Positions 30,950-44,340 of a stretch of 64,000 bases of DNA are shown here, one piece after another. Position 1 is the stretch's first letter; each line of letters starts with the position of its first letter. Source of the stretch: Agriotes lineatus (lineage: Eukaryota; Arthropoda; Insecta; Coleoptera; Elateridae); the NCBI GenBank assembly GCA_940337035.1, contig CALNHX010002658.1, forward strand, positions 107,930-171,929, read 5' to 3'. The position numbers and the translations under genes were made by a program. The notes under the pieces are model-generated. The model was not told where the DNA came from. It did no database searches and saw only the letters and a program-made list of their open reading frames with translations.

Positions 30950-31489
30950 TTAGTTAGTAAAGTGATCAGCAGTGTTAAAGCAGGAAACATTTAATGTGGT
31001 TGTATTAACGTTGTGTTCGCTTAAATCTAGATTGTTGTGACTATCATTGTTTAAAAAACTTAAACCAAAAACATTAGATGATCGAATGTGTTGGAAAAGT
31101 ATGTACATATTTCTTCTGTTTTTCCAGGTGTTGACTTTTTGAAATTTTAAACATAAAATACCATAGATGGAGTTTTCGTTGTAAACTGTTTCAGTCATAT
31201 CAACATTTTTAGCGTGTATATTTTTAAGGGTTTCTACCAACGCCAACTGATTTATTTTCAAGGAAGAGGGCACAGACTTTCCTGCGAACTGCACTTGAAA
31301 ATCTTTTGTTTGTACTAAGCGATAAACCATTATTGGAAACCGGTATTTTGTTTTCGGTAAAGACGATGATATATTGATAAAAAATACATCATCACGCTTA
31401 AGTTTAATAATATCATCGTAGCTATACAACGGAAATTGCTCTTTAATGAGAGATACAACTGCCTTAACCTGTTGCTGTTTTTTGTAGAT
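30950..31489 (-). CDS. Unrecognised reading frame, 179 codons, probably an exon or gene remnant
   Basis: The frame is open on the minus strand from after TGA at 31,490-31,492 to TAA at 30,950-30,952. There is no ATG near the start; a splice acceptor such as ..AAAAACAG at about 31,475 could open it. The product is hydrophilic and mixed alpha/beta in look: KAVVSLIKEQFPLYSYDDII, then KRDDVFFINISSSLPKTKYR, FPIMVYRLV, NENSIYGILCLKFQ, and an Asn-rich end with NTTTLNVSCFNTADHFTN. Composition looks more protein-like than the neighbouring shadow frames, but I recognise no domain. It may belong to the TACAGGGACTC element whose end lies just to the left. Confidence 0.3.
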   Translation of the reverse strand: MYKKQQQVKAVVSLIKEQFPLYSYDDIIKLKRDDVFFINISSSLPKTKYRFPIMVYRLVQTKDFQVQFAGKSVPSSLKINQLALVETLKNIHAKNVDMTETVYNENSIYGILCLKFQKVNTWKNRRNMYILFQHIRSSNVFGLSFLNNDSHNNLDLSEHNVNTTTLNVSCFNTADHFTN

Positions 31490-31492
31490 TCA

Positions 31493-33067
31493 AATACCAT
31501 TATGGCTATTTGCAAGAGACTTTAAAGATAAATAGTTAATTATTGCAAACAGTGCAGCTAGGTAACTACCAAGCAGTAAAATAAGATGAGGTGTAATAAT
31601 AAACTTCAACTTATGTTAATAAAACTCTAAAAACTCGAATAATCAGAAGAAAGTAATCGGATAATGTAAATATTAACTATGCTAACATATATTTTTAAGC
31701 AGACCTACAGCTTCTTATGCTAAGAGATAATTAAAAAAGCGTCCAAATTAACAGCAAGCGGAGTAAAATAAAATATGAAATATCTTAAACCAATTATTTA
31801 CTTTGTCTGATAACGAAATATGCATATAAAGCAGTGAACTAATAAAACGTAGACAAAATGCAAGCAAAAATTGTTAAATTTACAGCCTAATAACTATACA
31901 AAGCAAGTAAAAAACTATAGTAATTAATGAAACAAAATCAATGCGAGAACTACTAAATATTTCGCCACTTGGAAAATACCACTTCTCGTACACTCGAAAG
32001 ACGTGTTATCCTACTATTCAACAGTTGTATTACATTCGACAATTCTTATGCGTATGGCAAGTAACACAGAACAGCGTGCTTGGATTGTATTGTACAATGC
32101 AGATGCTCGGTATATCAGTTTTTCAGTGCTAGTGAAGGGTATATCACTTTTCGAATCGTTATTGAACAGCTTACACAACAAAACAGATGGACTCGCACTG
32201 TTTAGCCAATCGAGTATACTAAATTTGGGCATACGCTTAGTGCGTATTCTGTTCATACGAGCTAATTACATCAAAAATATTCCAGTCGTATTTAGTATTA
32301 TACAGAGTTTGAATGTTAATCGGTGGATGTTAGAGACACTTAATATTTTCATAACTGACTTGAGATTAATTCTGCAACTACGTTAAGCGGCGCGTCCGCA
32401 TTGCATATATGATATTCACATTCAGAATATTAAAATGTATGTAAGTGTATGGAGTTACATTATACAGGATCAAAAACAAATAAACTTTGCATCACATGTG
32501 ACCAAATTTTAATAGGCTTATTTGGATTTTGTAGAAAAAATATGGCGCTACTTTAAAGGAAATGTGTCTGGAATAAAGCATTGTCAAAACTAAAAAGTCT
32601 TACTTTGCAACAGTGCTAGTGGTGCAATTTAAAAAAAATGGGCAAAAAATCTAAATTATCTTATACAGCTGAAATTTTGCATATGGGCTAAAAATTGCAT
32701 TTAGAAAACTTTTTCTAATAACTTTTTTTCGATATTTTGAGAAATAACCCCACTTTAGATTTTTTTTTTGAAAAAAAAATAAAATTTGACAGATAAGGCG
32801 AATGACCTGACTACTATATTTTTGGTTAATTTTCATCTCGATCGAAGCACAAATTGATGCCAAAGTCAAATTTCGAAAAAAGCTATTAATAAAAAAAATT
32901 CCATATGATGCGGACTTTACTGATCACACTGTATAAGCCAAATTTCAATAAAGTAGGCTAGTTGTGCATTTTTATTTTACTATAACTGTCAAAAACTAAT
33001 TCAAAATTTGACAGCTTCTATACAATTACTAAATAAATAATCTAATTATTCCATTTCTTTCCCTTAA
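31493..33067. other. AT-rich sequence up to the satellite boundary
   Basis: No confident gene. A 127-codon plus frame at 32,003-32,386 (with SNTEQRAWIVLYNADAR near its start) has no recognised family and is left uncalled. TACAGGATCA at about 32,463 and TGATCACACTGTATA at about 32,920 could be worn ends of one element, but the match is poor. The last 60 bp before 33,068 are ordinary AT-rich flank. Confidence 0.4.
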
Positions 33068-33214
33068 GGCAAGTAAAATCTGTTTAGGCCCTTTTATTAG
33101 GAATATACAGGGCATTTTTTTGGCAAAGTTTCGTTTGTGTTCTATGTGTATTAGCCGAGCTGCAAATTTATTATTTTATTTAGGCGGGGGTGGTTTACCC
33201 GCTATGTGGAGTAC
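33068..33214 (+). repeat. Left edge of the satellite array
   Basis: The first monomer differs from the inner consensus at several places (GCAAGTAAAATC, TTTAGGCCC, and GGGCATTTTTTTGGC in place of GGGCATGTTTTTGGC), as expected of an array edge that escapes homogenisation. Upstream there is no similarity. Confidence 0.7.
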
Positions 33215-33644
33215 GGCAACTAAAATCTGTTTGGGCCCTTTTATTAGGCATATAGAGGGAATGTATTTAGCAAACTTTCGTTCGTGTTCTATGTGTAGTA
33301 GCCGAGCTGCAAATTTATTATTTTATTTAGGCGGGGGTGGTTTACCCGCTATGTGGAGTACGGCAATTAAAATCTGTTTGTGCCCTTTTATTAGGCATAT
33401 AGAGGGAATGTATTTAGCAAACTTTCGTTCGTGTTCTATGTGTAGTAGCCGAGCTGCTAATTTATTATTTTATTTAGGTGGGGGTGGTTTACCCGCTATG
33501 TGGAGTACGGCAACTAAAATCTGTTTGGGCCCTTTTATTAGGCATATAGAGGGCATGTATTTAACAAACTTTCGTTCGTGTTATAAGTGAAGTAGCCGAG
33601 CTGCAAATTTATTATTTTATTTAGGCGGGGGTGGTTTACCCGCT

Positions 33645-35960
33645 ATGTGGTGTACGGCAACTAAAATCTGTTTGGGCCCTTTTATTAGGCATATAAAGGG
33701 CATGTATTTAGCAAAGTTTCGTTCGTGTTCTATGTGTAGTAGCCGAGTTGCTAATTTATTATTTTATTTAGGTGGGGGTGGTTTACCCGCTATGTGGAGT
33801 ACGGCAACTAAAATCTGTTTGGGCCCTTTTATTAGGAATATACAGGGCATGTTTTTGGCAAAGTTTCGTTCGTGTTCTATGCGTATTAGCCGAGCTGCTA
33901 ATTTATTATTTTATTTAGGTGGGGGTGGTTTACCCGCTATGTGGAGTACGGCAACTAAAATCTGTTTGAGCCCTTTTATTAGGCATATAGAGGGCATGTA
34001 TTTAGCAAAGTTTCGTTCGTGTTCTATGTGTAGTAGCCGAGCTGCAAATTTATTATTTTATTTAGGCGGGGGTGGTTTACCCGCTATGTGGAGTACGGCA
34101 ACTAAAATCTGTTTGGGCCCTTTTATTAGGCATACAGAGGGCATGTATTTAGCAAAGTTTCGTTCGTGTTCTATGTGTAGTAGCCGAGCTGCTAATTTAT
34201 TATTTTATTTAGGTGGGGGTGGTTTACCCGCTATGTGCAGTACGGAAACTAAAATCTGTTTGGGCTCTTTTATTAGGCATACAGAGGGCATGTATTTAGC
34301 AAAGTTTCTTTCGTGTTCTATATGTAGTAGCTGAGCTGCAAATTTATTATTTTATTTAGGCGGGGGTGGTTTACCCGCTATGTGGAGTACGGCAACTAAA
34401 ATCTGTTTAGCCCCTTTCATTAGGCATACAAAGGGCATGTATTTAGCAAAGTTTCGTTCGTGTTCTATGTGTAGTAGCCGAGTTGCTAATTTATTATTTT
34501 ATTTAGGTGGGGGTGGTTTACCGCTATGTGCAGTACGGAAACTAAAATCTGTTTGGGCTCTTTTATTAGGCATACAGAGGGCATGTATTTAGCAAAGTTT
34601 CGTTCGTGTTCTAAGTGTAGTAGCCGAGCTGCAAATTTATTATTTTATTTAGGCGGGGGTGGTTTACCCGCTATGTGGAGTACGGCAACTAAAATCTGTT
34701 TGGCCCCTTTCATTAGGCATACAAAGGGCATGTATTTAGCAAAGTTTCGTTCGTGTTCTATGTGTAGTAGCCGAGTTGCTAATTTATTATTTTATTTAGG
34801 TGGGGGTGGTTTACCGCTATGTGCAGTACGGAAACTAAAATCTGTTTGGGCCCTTTCATTAGGCATACAGAGGGCATGTACTTAGCAAAGTTTCTTTCGT
34901 GTTCTATATGTAGTAGCCGAGCTGCAAATTTATTATTTTATTTAGGCGGGGGTGGTTTACCCGCTATGTGGAGTACGGCAACTAAAATCTGTTTGGCCCC
35001 TTTCATTAGGCATACAAAGGGCATGTATTTAGCAAAGTTTCGTTCGTGTTCTATGTGTAGTAGCCGAGTTGCTAATTTATTATTTTATTTAGGTGGGGGT
35101 GGTTTACCGCTATGTGCAGTACGGAAACTAAAATCTGTTTGGGCCCTTTTTATTAGGCATACAGAGGGCATGTATTTAGCAAAGTTTCGTTCGTGTTCTA
35201 TGTGTAGTAGCCGAGCTGCTAATTTATTATTTTATTTAGGTGGGGGTGGTTTACCCGCTATGTGCAGTACGGAAACTAAAATCTGTTTGGGCCCTTTTAT
35301 TAGGCATACAGAGGGCATGTATTTAGCAAAGTTTCTTTCGTGTTCTATATGTAGTAGCCGAGCTGCAAATTTATTATTTTATTTAGGCGGGGGTGGTTTA
35401 CCCGCTATGTGGAGTACGGCAACTAAAATCTGTTTGGCCCCTTTCATTAGGCATACAAAGGGCATGTATTTAGCAAAGTTTCGTTCGTGTTCTATGTGTA
35501 GTAGCCGAGTTGCTAATTTATTATTTTATTTAGGTGGGGTGGTTTACCGCTATGTGCAGTACGGAAACTAAAATCTGTTTGGGCCCTTTTATTAGGCATA
35601 CAGAGGGCATGTATTTAGCAAAGTTTCTTTCGTGTTCTATATGTAGTAGCCGAGCTGCAAATTTATTATTTTATTTAGGCGGGGGTGGTTTACCCGCTAT
35701 GTGGAGTACGCCAACTAAAATCTGTTTGGCCCCTTTCATTAGGCATACAAAGGGCATGTATTTAGCAAAGTTTCGTTCGTGTTCTATGTGTAGTAGCCGA
35801 GTTGCTAATTTATTATTTTATTTAGGTGGGGGTGGTTTAACCGCTATGTGCAGTACGGAAACTAAAATCTGTTTGGGCCCTTTTATTAGGCATACAGAGG
35901 GCATGTATTTAGCAAAGTTTCTTTCGTGTTCTATATGTAGTAGCCGAGCTGCAAATTTAT
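33645..35960 (+). repeat. Left-edge block with distant copy (offset 26,413 bp)
   Basis: 33,645-35,960 corresponds to 60,058-62,373. Both contain the monomer with the unusual stop TAGTAGCTGAGC (34,325 and 60,738) and the GTTTAGCCCC variant. It shows that the right part of the array returns to the order seen at its left edge. Confidence 0.8.
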
Positions 35961-38900
35961 TATTTTATTTAGGCGGGGGTGGTTTACCCGCTATGTGGAG
36001 TACGGCAACTAAAATCTGTTTGGCCCCTTTCATTAGGCATACAAAGGGCATGTATTTAGCAAAGTTTCGTTCGTGTTCTATGTGTAGTAGCCGAGTTGCT
36101 AATTTATTATTTTATTTAGGTGGGGGTGGTTTACCGCTATGTGCAGTACGGAAACTAAAATTTGTTTGGGCCCTTTTATGAGGCATACAGAGGGCATGTA
36201 TTTAGCACAGTTTCGTTCGTGTTCTATGTGTAGTAGCCGAGTTGCTAATTTATTATTTTATTTAGGTGGGGGTGGTTTACCGCTATGTGCAGTACGGAAA
36301 CTAAAATCTGTTTGGGCCCTTTTATTAGGCATACAGAGGGCATGTTTTTGGCAAAGTTTCGTTCGTGTTCTAAGTGTAGTAGCCGAGCTGCAAATTTATT
36401 ATTTTATTTAGGCGGGGGTGGTTTACCCGCTATGTGGAGTACGGCAATTAAAATCTGTTTGTGCCCTTTTATTAGGCATATAGAGGGAATGTATTTAGCA
36501 AACTTTCGTTCGTGTTCTATGTGTAGTAGCCAGCTGCTAATTTATTATTTTATTTAGGTGGGGGTGGTTTACCCGCTATGTGGAGTACGGCAACTAAAAT
36601 CTGTTTGGGCCCTTTTATTAGGCATATAGAGGGCATGTATTTAACAAACTTTCGTTCGTGTTCTAAGTGTAGTAGCCGAGCTGCAAATTTATTATTTTAT
36701 TTAGGCGGGGGTGGTTTACCCGCTATGTGGAGTACGGCAACTAAAATCTGTTTGGACCCTTTTATTAGGCATATAAAGGGCATGTATTTAGCAAAGTTTC
36801 GTTCGTGTTCTATGTGTAGTAGCCGAGTTGCTAATTTATTATTTTATTTAGGTGGGGGTGGTTTACCCGCTATGTGGAGTACGGCAACTAAAATCTGTTT
36901 GGGCCCTTTTATTAGGAATATACAGGGCATGTTTTTGGCAAAGTTTCGTTCGTGTTCTATGTGTAGTAGCCGAGCTGCAAATTTATTATTTTATTTAGGC
37001 GGGGGTGGTTTACCCGCTATGTGGAGTACGGCAACTAAAATCTGTTTGAGCCCTTTTATGAGGCATATAGAGGGCATGTATTTAGCAAAGTTTCGTTCGT
37101 GTTCTATGTGTAGTAGCCGAGCTGCAAATTTATTATTTTATTTAGGCGGGGGTGGTTTACCCGCTATGTGGAGTACGGCAACTAAAATCTGTTTGGGCCC
37201 TTTTATTAGGCATACAGAGGGCATGTATTTAGCAAAGTTTCGTTCGTGTTCTATGTGTAGTAGCCGAGCTGCTAATTTATTATTTTATTTAGGTGGGGGT
37301 GGTTTACCCGCTATGTGCAGTACGGAAACTAAAATCTGTTTGGGCCCTTTTATTAGGCATACAGAGGGCATGCATTTAGCAAAGTTTCTTTCGTGTTCTA
37401 TATGTAGTAGCCGAGCTGCAAATTTATCATTTTATTTAGGCGGGGGTGGTTTACCCGCTATGTGGAGTACGGCAACTAAAATCTGTTTGGCCCCTTTCAT
37501 TAGGCATACAAGGGGCATGTATTTAGCAAAGTTTCGTTCGTGTTCTATGTGTAGTAGCCGAGTTGCTAATTTATTATTTTATTTAGGTGGGGGTGGTTTA
37601 CCGCTATGTGCAGTACGGAAACTAAAATCTGTTTGGCCCTTTTATTAGGCATACAGAGGGCATGTATTTAGCAAAGTTTCGTTCGTGTTCTATGTGTAGT
37701 AGCCGAGCTGCAAATTTATTATTTTATTTAGGCGGGGGTGGTTTACCCGCTATGTGGAGTACGGCAACTAAAATCTGTTTGGACCCTTTTATTAGGCATA
37801 TAAAGGGCATGTATTTAGCAAAGTTTCGTTCGTGTTCTATGTGTAGTAGCCGAGTTGCTAATTTATTATTTTATTTAGGTGGGGGTGGTTTACCCGCTAT
37901 GTGGAGTACGGCAACTAAAATCTGTTTGGACTCTTTTATTAGGCATATAAAGGGCATGTTTTTGGCAAAGTTTTGTTCGTGTTCTATGTGTATTAGCCAA
38001 GCTGCAAATTTATTATTATATTTAGGCGGGGGTGGTTTACCCGCTATGTGGAGTACGGCAACTAAAATCAGTTTGGCCCTTTTATTAGGCATATAGAGGG
38101 CATGTATTTAGCAAAGTTTCGTTTGTGTTCTATATGTAGTAGCCGAGCTGCAAATTTATTATTTTATTTAGGTGGGGGTGGTTTACCCGCTATGTGGAGT
38201 ACGGCAACTAAAATCTGTTTGGACTCTTTTATTAGGCATATAAAGGGCATGTTTTTGGCAAAGTTTCGTTCGTGTTCTAAGTGTATTAGCCGAGCTGCAA
38301 ATTTATTATTATATTTAGGCGGGGGTGGTTTACCCGCTACGTGGAGTACGGCAACTAAAATCAGTTTGGACCTTTTATTAGGCATATAGAGGGCATGTAT
38401 TTAGCAAAGTTTCGTTCGTGTTCTATGTGTAGTAGCCGAGCTGCAAATTTATTATTTTATTTAGGCGGGGGTGGTTTACCCGCTATGTGGAGTACGGCAA
38501 CTAAAATCAGTTTGGCCCTTTTATTAGGCATATAGAGGGCATGCATTTAGCAAAGTTTCGTTCGTGTTCTATGTGTAGTAGCCGAGCTGCAAATTTATTA
38601 TTATATTTAGGCGGGGGTGGTTTACCCGCTATGTGGAGTACGGCAACTAAAATCAGTTTGGCCCTTTTATTAGGCATACAGAGGGCATGTTGTTGGCAAA
38701 GTTTCGTTCGTGTTCTATGTGTATTAGCCGAGCTGCAAATTTATTATTTTATTTAGGCGGGGGTGGTTTACCCGCTATGTGGAGTACGGCAACTAAAATC
38801 TGTTTGGGCCCTTTTATTAGGAATATACAGGGCATGTTTTTGGCAAAGTTTCGTTCGTGTTCTATGTGTATTAGCCGAGCTGCAAATTTATTATTTTATT

Positions 38901-41900
38901 TAGGCGGGGGTGGCTTACCCGCTATGTGGAGTACGGCAACTAAAATCTGTTTGGGCCCTTTTATTAGGAATATACAGGGCATGCATTTAGCAAAGTTTCG
39001 TTCGTGTTCTATGTGTAGTAGCCGAGCTGCAAATTTATTATTTTATTTAGGCGGGGGTGGTTTACCCGCTACGTGGAGTACGGCAACTAAAATCTGTTTG
39101 GGCCCTTTTATTAGGAATATACAGGGCATGTTGTTGGCAAAGTTTCGTTCGTGTTCTATGTGTATTAGCCGAGCTGCAAATTTATTATTTTATTTAGGCG
39201 GGGGTGGCTTACCCGCTATGTGGAGTACGGCAACTAAAATCTGTTTGAGCCCTTTTATTAGGCGTATAGAGGGCATGTATTTAGCAAAGTTTCGTTCGTG
39301 TACTATGTGTAGTAGCCGAGCTGCAAATTTATTATTTTATTTAGGTGGGGGTGGTTTACCCGCTATGTGGAGTACGGCATCTAAAATCTGTTTGAGCCCT
39401 TTGATTAGGCATATAGAGGGAATGTATTTAGCAAACTTTCGTTCGTGTTCTATGTGTAGTAGCCGAGCTGCTAATTTATTATTTTATTTAGGTGGGGGTG
39501 GTTTACCCGCTATGTGGAGTACGGCAACTAAAATCTGTTTGGGCCCTTTTATTAGGCATATAGAGGGCATGTATTTAACAAACTTTCGTTCGTGTTATAA
39601 GTGAAGTAGCCGAGCTGCAAATTTATTATTTTATTTAGGCGGGGGTGGTTTACCCGCTATGTGGAGTACGGCAACTAAAATCTGTTTGGGCCCTTTTATT
39701 AGGCATATAAAGGGCATGTATTTAGCAAAGTTTCGTTCGTGTTCTATGTGTAGTAGCCGAGTTGCTAATTTATTATTTTATTTAGGTGGGGGTGGTTTAC
39801 CCGCTATGTGGAGTACGGCAACTAAAATCTGTTTGGGCCCTTTTATTAGGAATATACAGGGCATGTTTTTGGCAAAGTGTCGTTCGTGTTCTATGCGTAT
39901 TAGCCGAGCTGCTAATTTATTATTTTATTTAGGTGGGGGTGGTTTACCCGCTATGTGGAGTACGGCAACTAAAATCTGTTTGGGCCCTTTTATTAGGCAT
40001 ACAGAGGGCATGTACTTAGCAAAGTTTCTTTCGTGTTCTATATGTAGTAGCCGAGCTGCAAATTTATTATTTTATTTAGGCGGGGGTGGTTTACCCGCTA
40101 TGTGGAGTACGGCAACTAAAATCTGTTTGGCCCCTTTCATTAGGCATACAAAGGGCATGTATTTAGCAAAGTTTCGTTCGTGTTCTATGTGTAGTAGCCG
40201 AGTTGCTAATTTATTATTTTATTTAGGTGGGGGTGGTTTACCGCTATGTGCAGTACGGAAACTAAAATCTGTTTGGGCCCTTTTATTAGGCATACAGAGG
40301 GCATGTATTTAGCAAAGTTTCGTTCGTGTTCTATGTGTAGTAGCCGAGCTGCTAATTTATTATTTTATTTAGGTGGGGGTGGTTTACCCGCTATGTGCAG
40401 TACGGAAACTAAAATCTGTTTGGGCCCTTTTATTAGGCATACAGAGGGCATGTATTTAGCAAAGTTTCTTTCGTGTTCTATATGTAGTAGCCGAGCTGCA
40501 AATTTATTATTTTATTTAGGCGGGGGTGGTTTACCCGCTATGTGGAGTACGGCAACTAAAATCTGTTTGGCCCCTTTCATTAGGCATACAAAGGGCATGT
40601 ATTTAGCAAAGTTTCGTTCGTGTTCTATGTGTAGTAGCCGAGTTGCTAATTTATTATTTTATTTAGGTGGGGTGGTTTACCGCTATGTGCAGTACGGAAA
40701 CTAAAATCTGTTTGGGCCCTTTTATTAGGCATACAGAGGGCATGTATTTAGCAAAGTTTCTTTCGTGTTCTATATGTAGTAGCCGAGCTGCAAATTTATT
40801 ATTTTATTTAGGCGGGGGTGGTTTACCCGCTATGTGGAGTACGCCAACTAAAATCTGTTTGGCCCCTTTCATTAGGCATACAAAGGGCATGTATTTAGCA
40901 AAGTTTCGTTCGTGTTCTATGTGTAGTAGCCGAGTTGCTAATTTATTATTTTATTTAGGTGGGGGTGGTTTAACCGCTATGTGCAGTACGGAAACTAAAA
41001 TCTGTTTGGGCCCTTTTATTAGGCATACAGAGGGCATGTATTTAGCAAAGTTTCTTTCGTGTTCTATATGTAGTAGCCGAGCTGCAAATTTATTATTTTA
41101 TTTAGGCGGGGGTGGTTTACCCGCTATGTGGAGTACGGCAACTAAAATCTGTTTGGCCCCTTTCATTAGGCATACAAAGGGCATGTATTTAGCAAAGTTT
41201 CGTTCGTGTTCTATGTGTAGTAGCCGAGTTGCTAATTTATTATTTTATTTAGGTGGGGGTGGTTTACCGCTATGTGCAGTACGGAAACTAAAATTTGTTT
41301 GGGCCCTTTTATGAGGCATACAGAGGGCATGTATTTAGCACAGTTTCGTTCGTGTTCTATGTGTAGTAGCCGAGTTGCTAATTTATTATTTTATTTAGGT
41401 GGGGGTGGTTTACCGCTATGTGCAGTACGGAAACTAAAATCTGTTTGGGCCCTTTTATTAGGCATACAGAGGGCATGTTTTTGGCAAAGTTTCGTTCGTG
41501 TTCTAAGTGTAGTAGCCGAGCTGCAAATTTATTATTTTATTTAGGCGGGGGTGGTTTACCCGCTATGTGGAGTACGGCAATTAAAATCTGTTTGTGCCCT
41601 TTTATTAGGCATATAGAGGGAATGTATTTAGCAAACTTTCGTTCGTGTTCTATGTGTAGTAGCCAGCTGCTAATTTATTATTTTATTTAGGTGGGGGTGG
41701 TTTACCCGCTATGTGGAGTACGGCAACTAAAATCTGTTTGGGCCCTTTTATTAGGCATATAGAGGGCATGTATTTAACAAACTTTCGTTCGTGTTCTAAG
41801 TGTAGTAGCCGAGCTGCAAATTTATTATTTTATTTAGGCGGGGGTGGTTTACCCGCTATGTGGAGTACGGCAACTAAAATCTGTTTGGACCCTTTTATTA

Positions 41901-44340
41901 GGCATATAAAGGGCATGTATTTAGCAAAGTTTCGTTCGTGTTCTATGTGTAGTAGCCGAGTTGCTAATTTATTATTTTATTTAGGTGGGGGTGGTTTACC
42001 CGCTATGTGGAGTACGGCAACTAAAATCTGTTTGGGCCCTTTTATTAGGAATATACAGGGCATGTTTTTGGCAAAGTTTCGTTCGTGTTCTATGTGTAGT
42101 AGCCGAGCTGCAAATTTATTATTTTATTTAGGCGGGGGTGGTTTACCCGCTATGTGGAGTACGGCAACTAAAATCTGTTTGAGCCCTTTTATGAGGCATA
42201 TAGAGGGCATGTATTTAGCAAAGTTTCGTTCGTGTTCTATGTGTAGTAGCCGAGCTGCAAATTTATTATTTTATTTAGGCGGGGGTGGTTTACCCGCTAT
42301 GTGGAGTACGGCAACTAAAATCTGTTTGGGCCCTTTTATTAGGCATACAGAGGGCATGTATTTAGCAAAGTTTCGTTCGTGTTCTATGTGTAGTAGCCGA
42401 GCTGCTAATTTATTATTTTATTTAGGTGGGGGTGGTTTACCCGCTATGTGCAGTACGGAAACTAAAATCTGTTTGGGCCCTTTTATTAGGCATACAGAGG
42501 GCATGCATTTAGCAAAGTTTCTTTCGTGTTCTATATGTAGTAGCCGAGCTGCAAATTTATCATTTTATTTAGGCGGGGGTGGTTTACCCGCTATGTGGAG
42601 TACGGCAACTAAAATCTGTTTGGCCCCTTTCATTAGGCATACAAGGGGCATGTATTTAGCAAAGTTTCGTTCGTGTTCTATGTGTAGTAGCCGAGTTGCT
42701 AATTTATTATTTTATTTAGGTGGGGGTGGTTTACCGCTATGTGCAGTACGGAAACTAAAATCTGTTTGGCCCTTTTATTAGGCATACAGAGGGCATGTAT
42801 TTAGCAAAGTTTCGTTCGTGTTCTATGTGTAGTAGCCGAGCTGCAAATTTATTATTTTATTTAGGCGGGGGTGGTTTACCCGCTATGTGGAGTACGGCAA
42901 CTAAAATCTGTTTGGACCCTTTTATTAGGCATATAAAGGGCATGTATTTAGCAAAGTTTCGTTCGTGTTCTATGTGTAGTAGCCGAGTTGCTAATTTATT
43001 ATTTTATTTAGGTGGGGGTGGTTTACCCGCTATGTGGAGTACGGCAACTAAAATCTGTTTGGACTCTTTTATTAGGCATATAAAGGGCATGTTTTTGGCA
43101 AAGTTTTGTTCGTGTTCTATGTGTATTAGCCAAGCTGCAAATTTATTATTATATTTAGGCGGGGGTGGTTTACCCGCTATGTGGAGTACGGCAACTAAAA
43201 TCAGTTTGGCCCTTTTATTAGGCATATAGAGGGCATGTATTTAGCAAAGTTTCGTTTGTGTTCTATATGTAGTAGCCGAGCTGCAAATTTATTATTTTAT
43301 TTAGGTGGGGGTGGTTTACCCGCTATGTGGAGTACGGCAACTAAAATCTGTTTGGACTCTTTTATTAGGCATATAAAGGGCATGTTTTTGGCAAAGTTTC
43401 GTTCGTGTTCTAAGTGTATTAGCCGAGCTGCAAATTTATTATTATATTTAGGCGGGGGTGGTTTACCCGCTACGTGGAGTACGGCAACTAAAATCAGTTT
43501 GGACCTTTTATTAGGCATATAGAGGGCATGTATTTAGCAAAGTTTCGTTCGTGTTCTATGTGTAGTAGCCGAGCTGCAAATTTATTATTTTATTTAGGCG
43601 GGGGTGGTTTACCCGCTATGTGGAGTACGGCAACTAAAATCAGTTTGGCCCTTTTATTAGGCATATAGAGGGCATGCATTTAGCAAAGTTTCGTTCGTGT
43701 TCTATGTGTAGTAGCCGAGCTGCAAATTTATTATTATATTTAGGCGGGGGTGGTTTACCCGCTATGTGGAGTACGGCAACTAAAATCAGTTTGGCCCTTT
43801 TATTAGGCATACAGAGGGCATGTTGTTGGCAAAGTTTCGTTCGTGTTCTATGTGTATTAGCCGAGCTGCAAATTTATTATTTTATTTAGGCGGGGGTGGT
43901 TTACCCGCTATGTGGAGTACGGCAACTAAAATCTGTTTGGGCCCTTTTATTAGGAATATACAGGGCATGTTTTTGGCAAAGTTTCGTTCGTGTTCTATGT
44001 GTATTAGCCGAGCTGCAAATTTATTATTTTATTTAGGCGGGGGTGGCTTACCCGCTATGTGGAGTACGGCAACTAAAATCTGTTTGGGCCCTTTTATTAG
44101 GAATATACAGGGCATGCATTTAGCAAAGTTTCGTTCGTGTTCTATGTGTAGTAGCCGAGCTGCAAATTTATTATTTTATTTAGGCGGGGGTGGTTTACCC
44201 GCTACGTGGAGTACGGCAACTAAAATCTGTTTGGGCCCTTTTATTAGGAATATACAGGGCATGTTGTTGGCAAAGTTTCGTTCGTGTTCTATGTGTATTA
44301 GCCGAGCTGCAAATTTATTATTTTATTTAGGCGGGGGTGG
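34862..44340 (+). repeat. Tandem duplication of about 35 monomers (offset 5133 bp)
   Basis: The stretch of about 34,862-39,200 reappears at about 39,996-44,340 with monomer order, private variants (GTGTACTTAGC at 34,877 / 40,011; the 146-bp GGTGGGGTGG monomer at 35,534 / 40,667; ATTTATCATTTT at 37,420 / 42,555) and indels preserved. The offset is 5133 bp, or 5134 before a single-T indel at about 35,151. It is a higher-order repeat copy, recent or homogenised. Confidence 0.88.

Noticed and set aside
32003..32386. 127-codon frame as a gene
   Set aside because: Only a vague resemblance of its start to transposase N-termini; frames of similar length exist on the other strand over the same bases.
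33830..33850. TATACAGGGCATG inside some satellite monomers as a transposon end shared with the flanking elements
   Set aside because: Similarity is limited to about nine bases, occurs only in one monomer subfamily and is in mid-monomer. Most likely coincidence.
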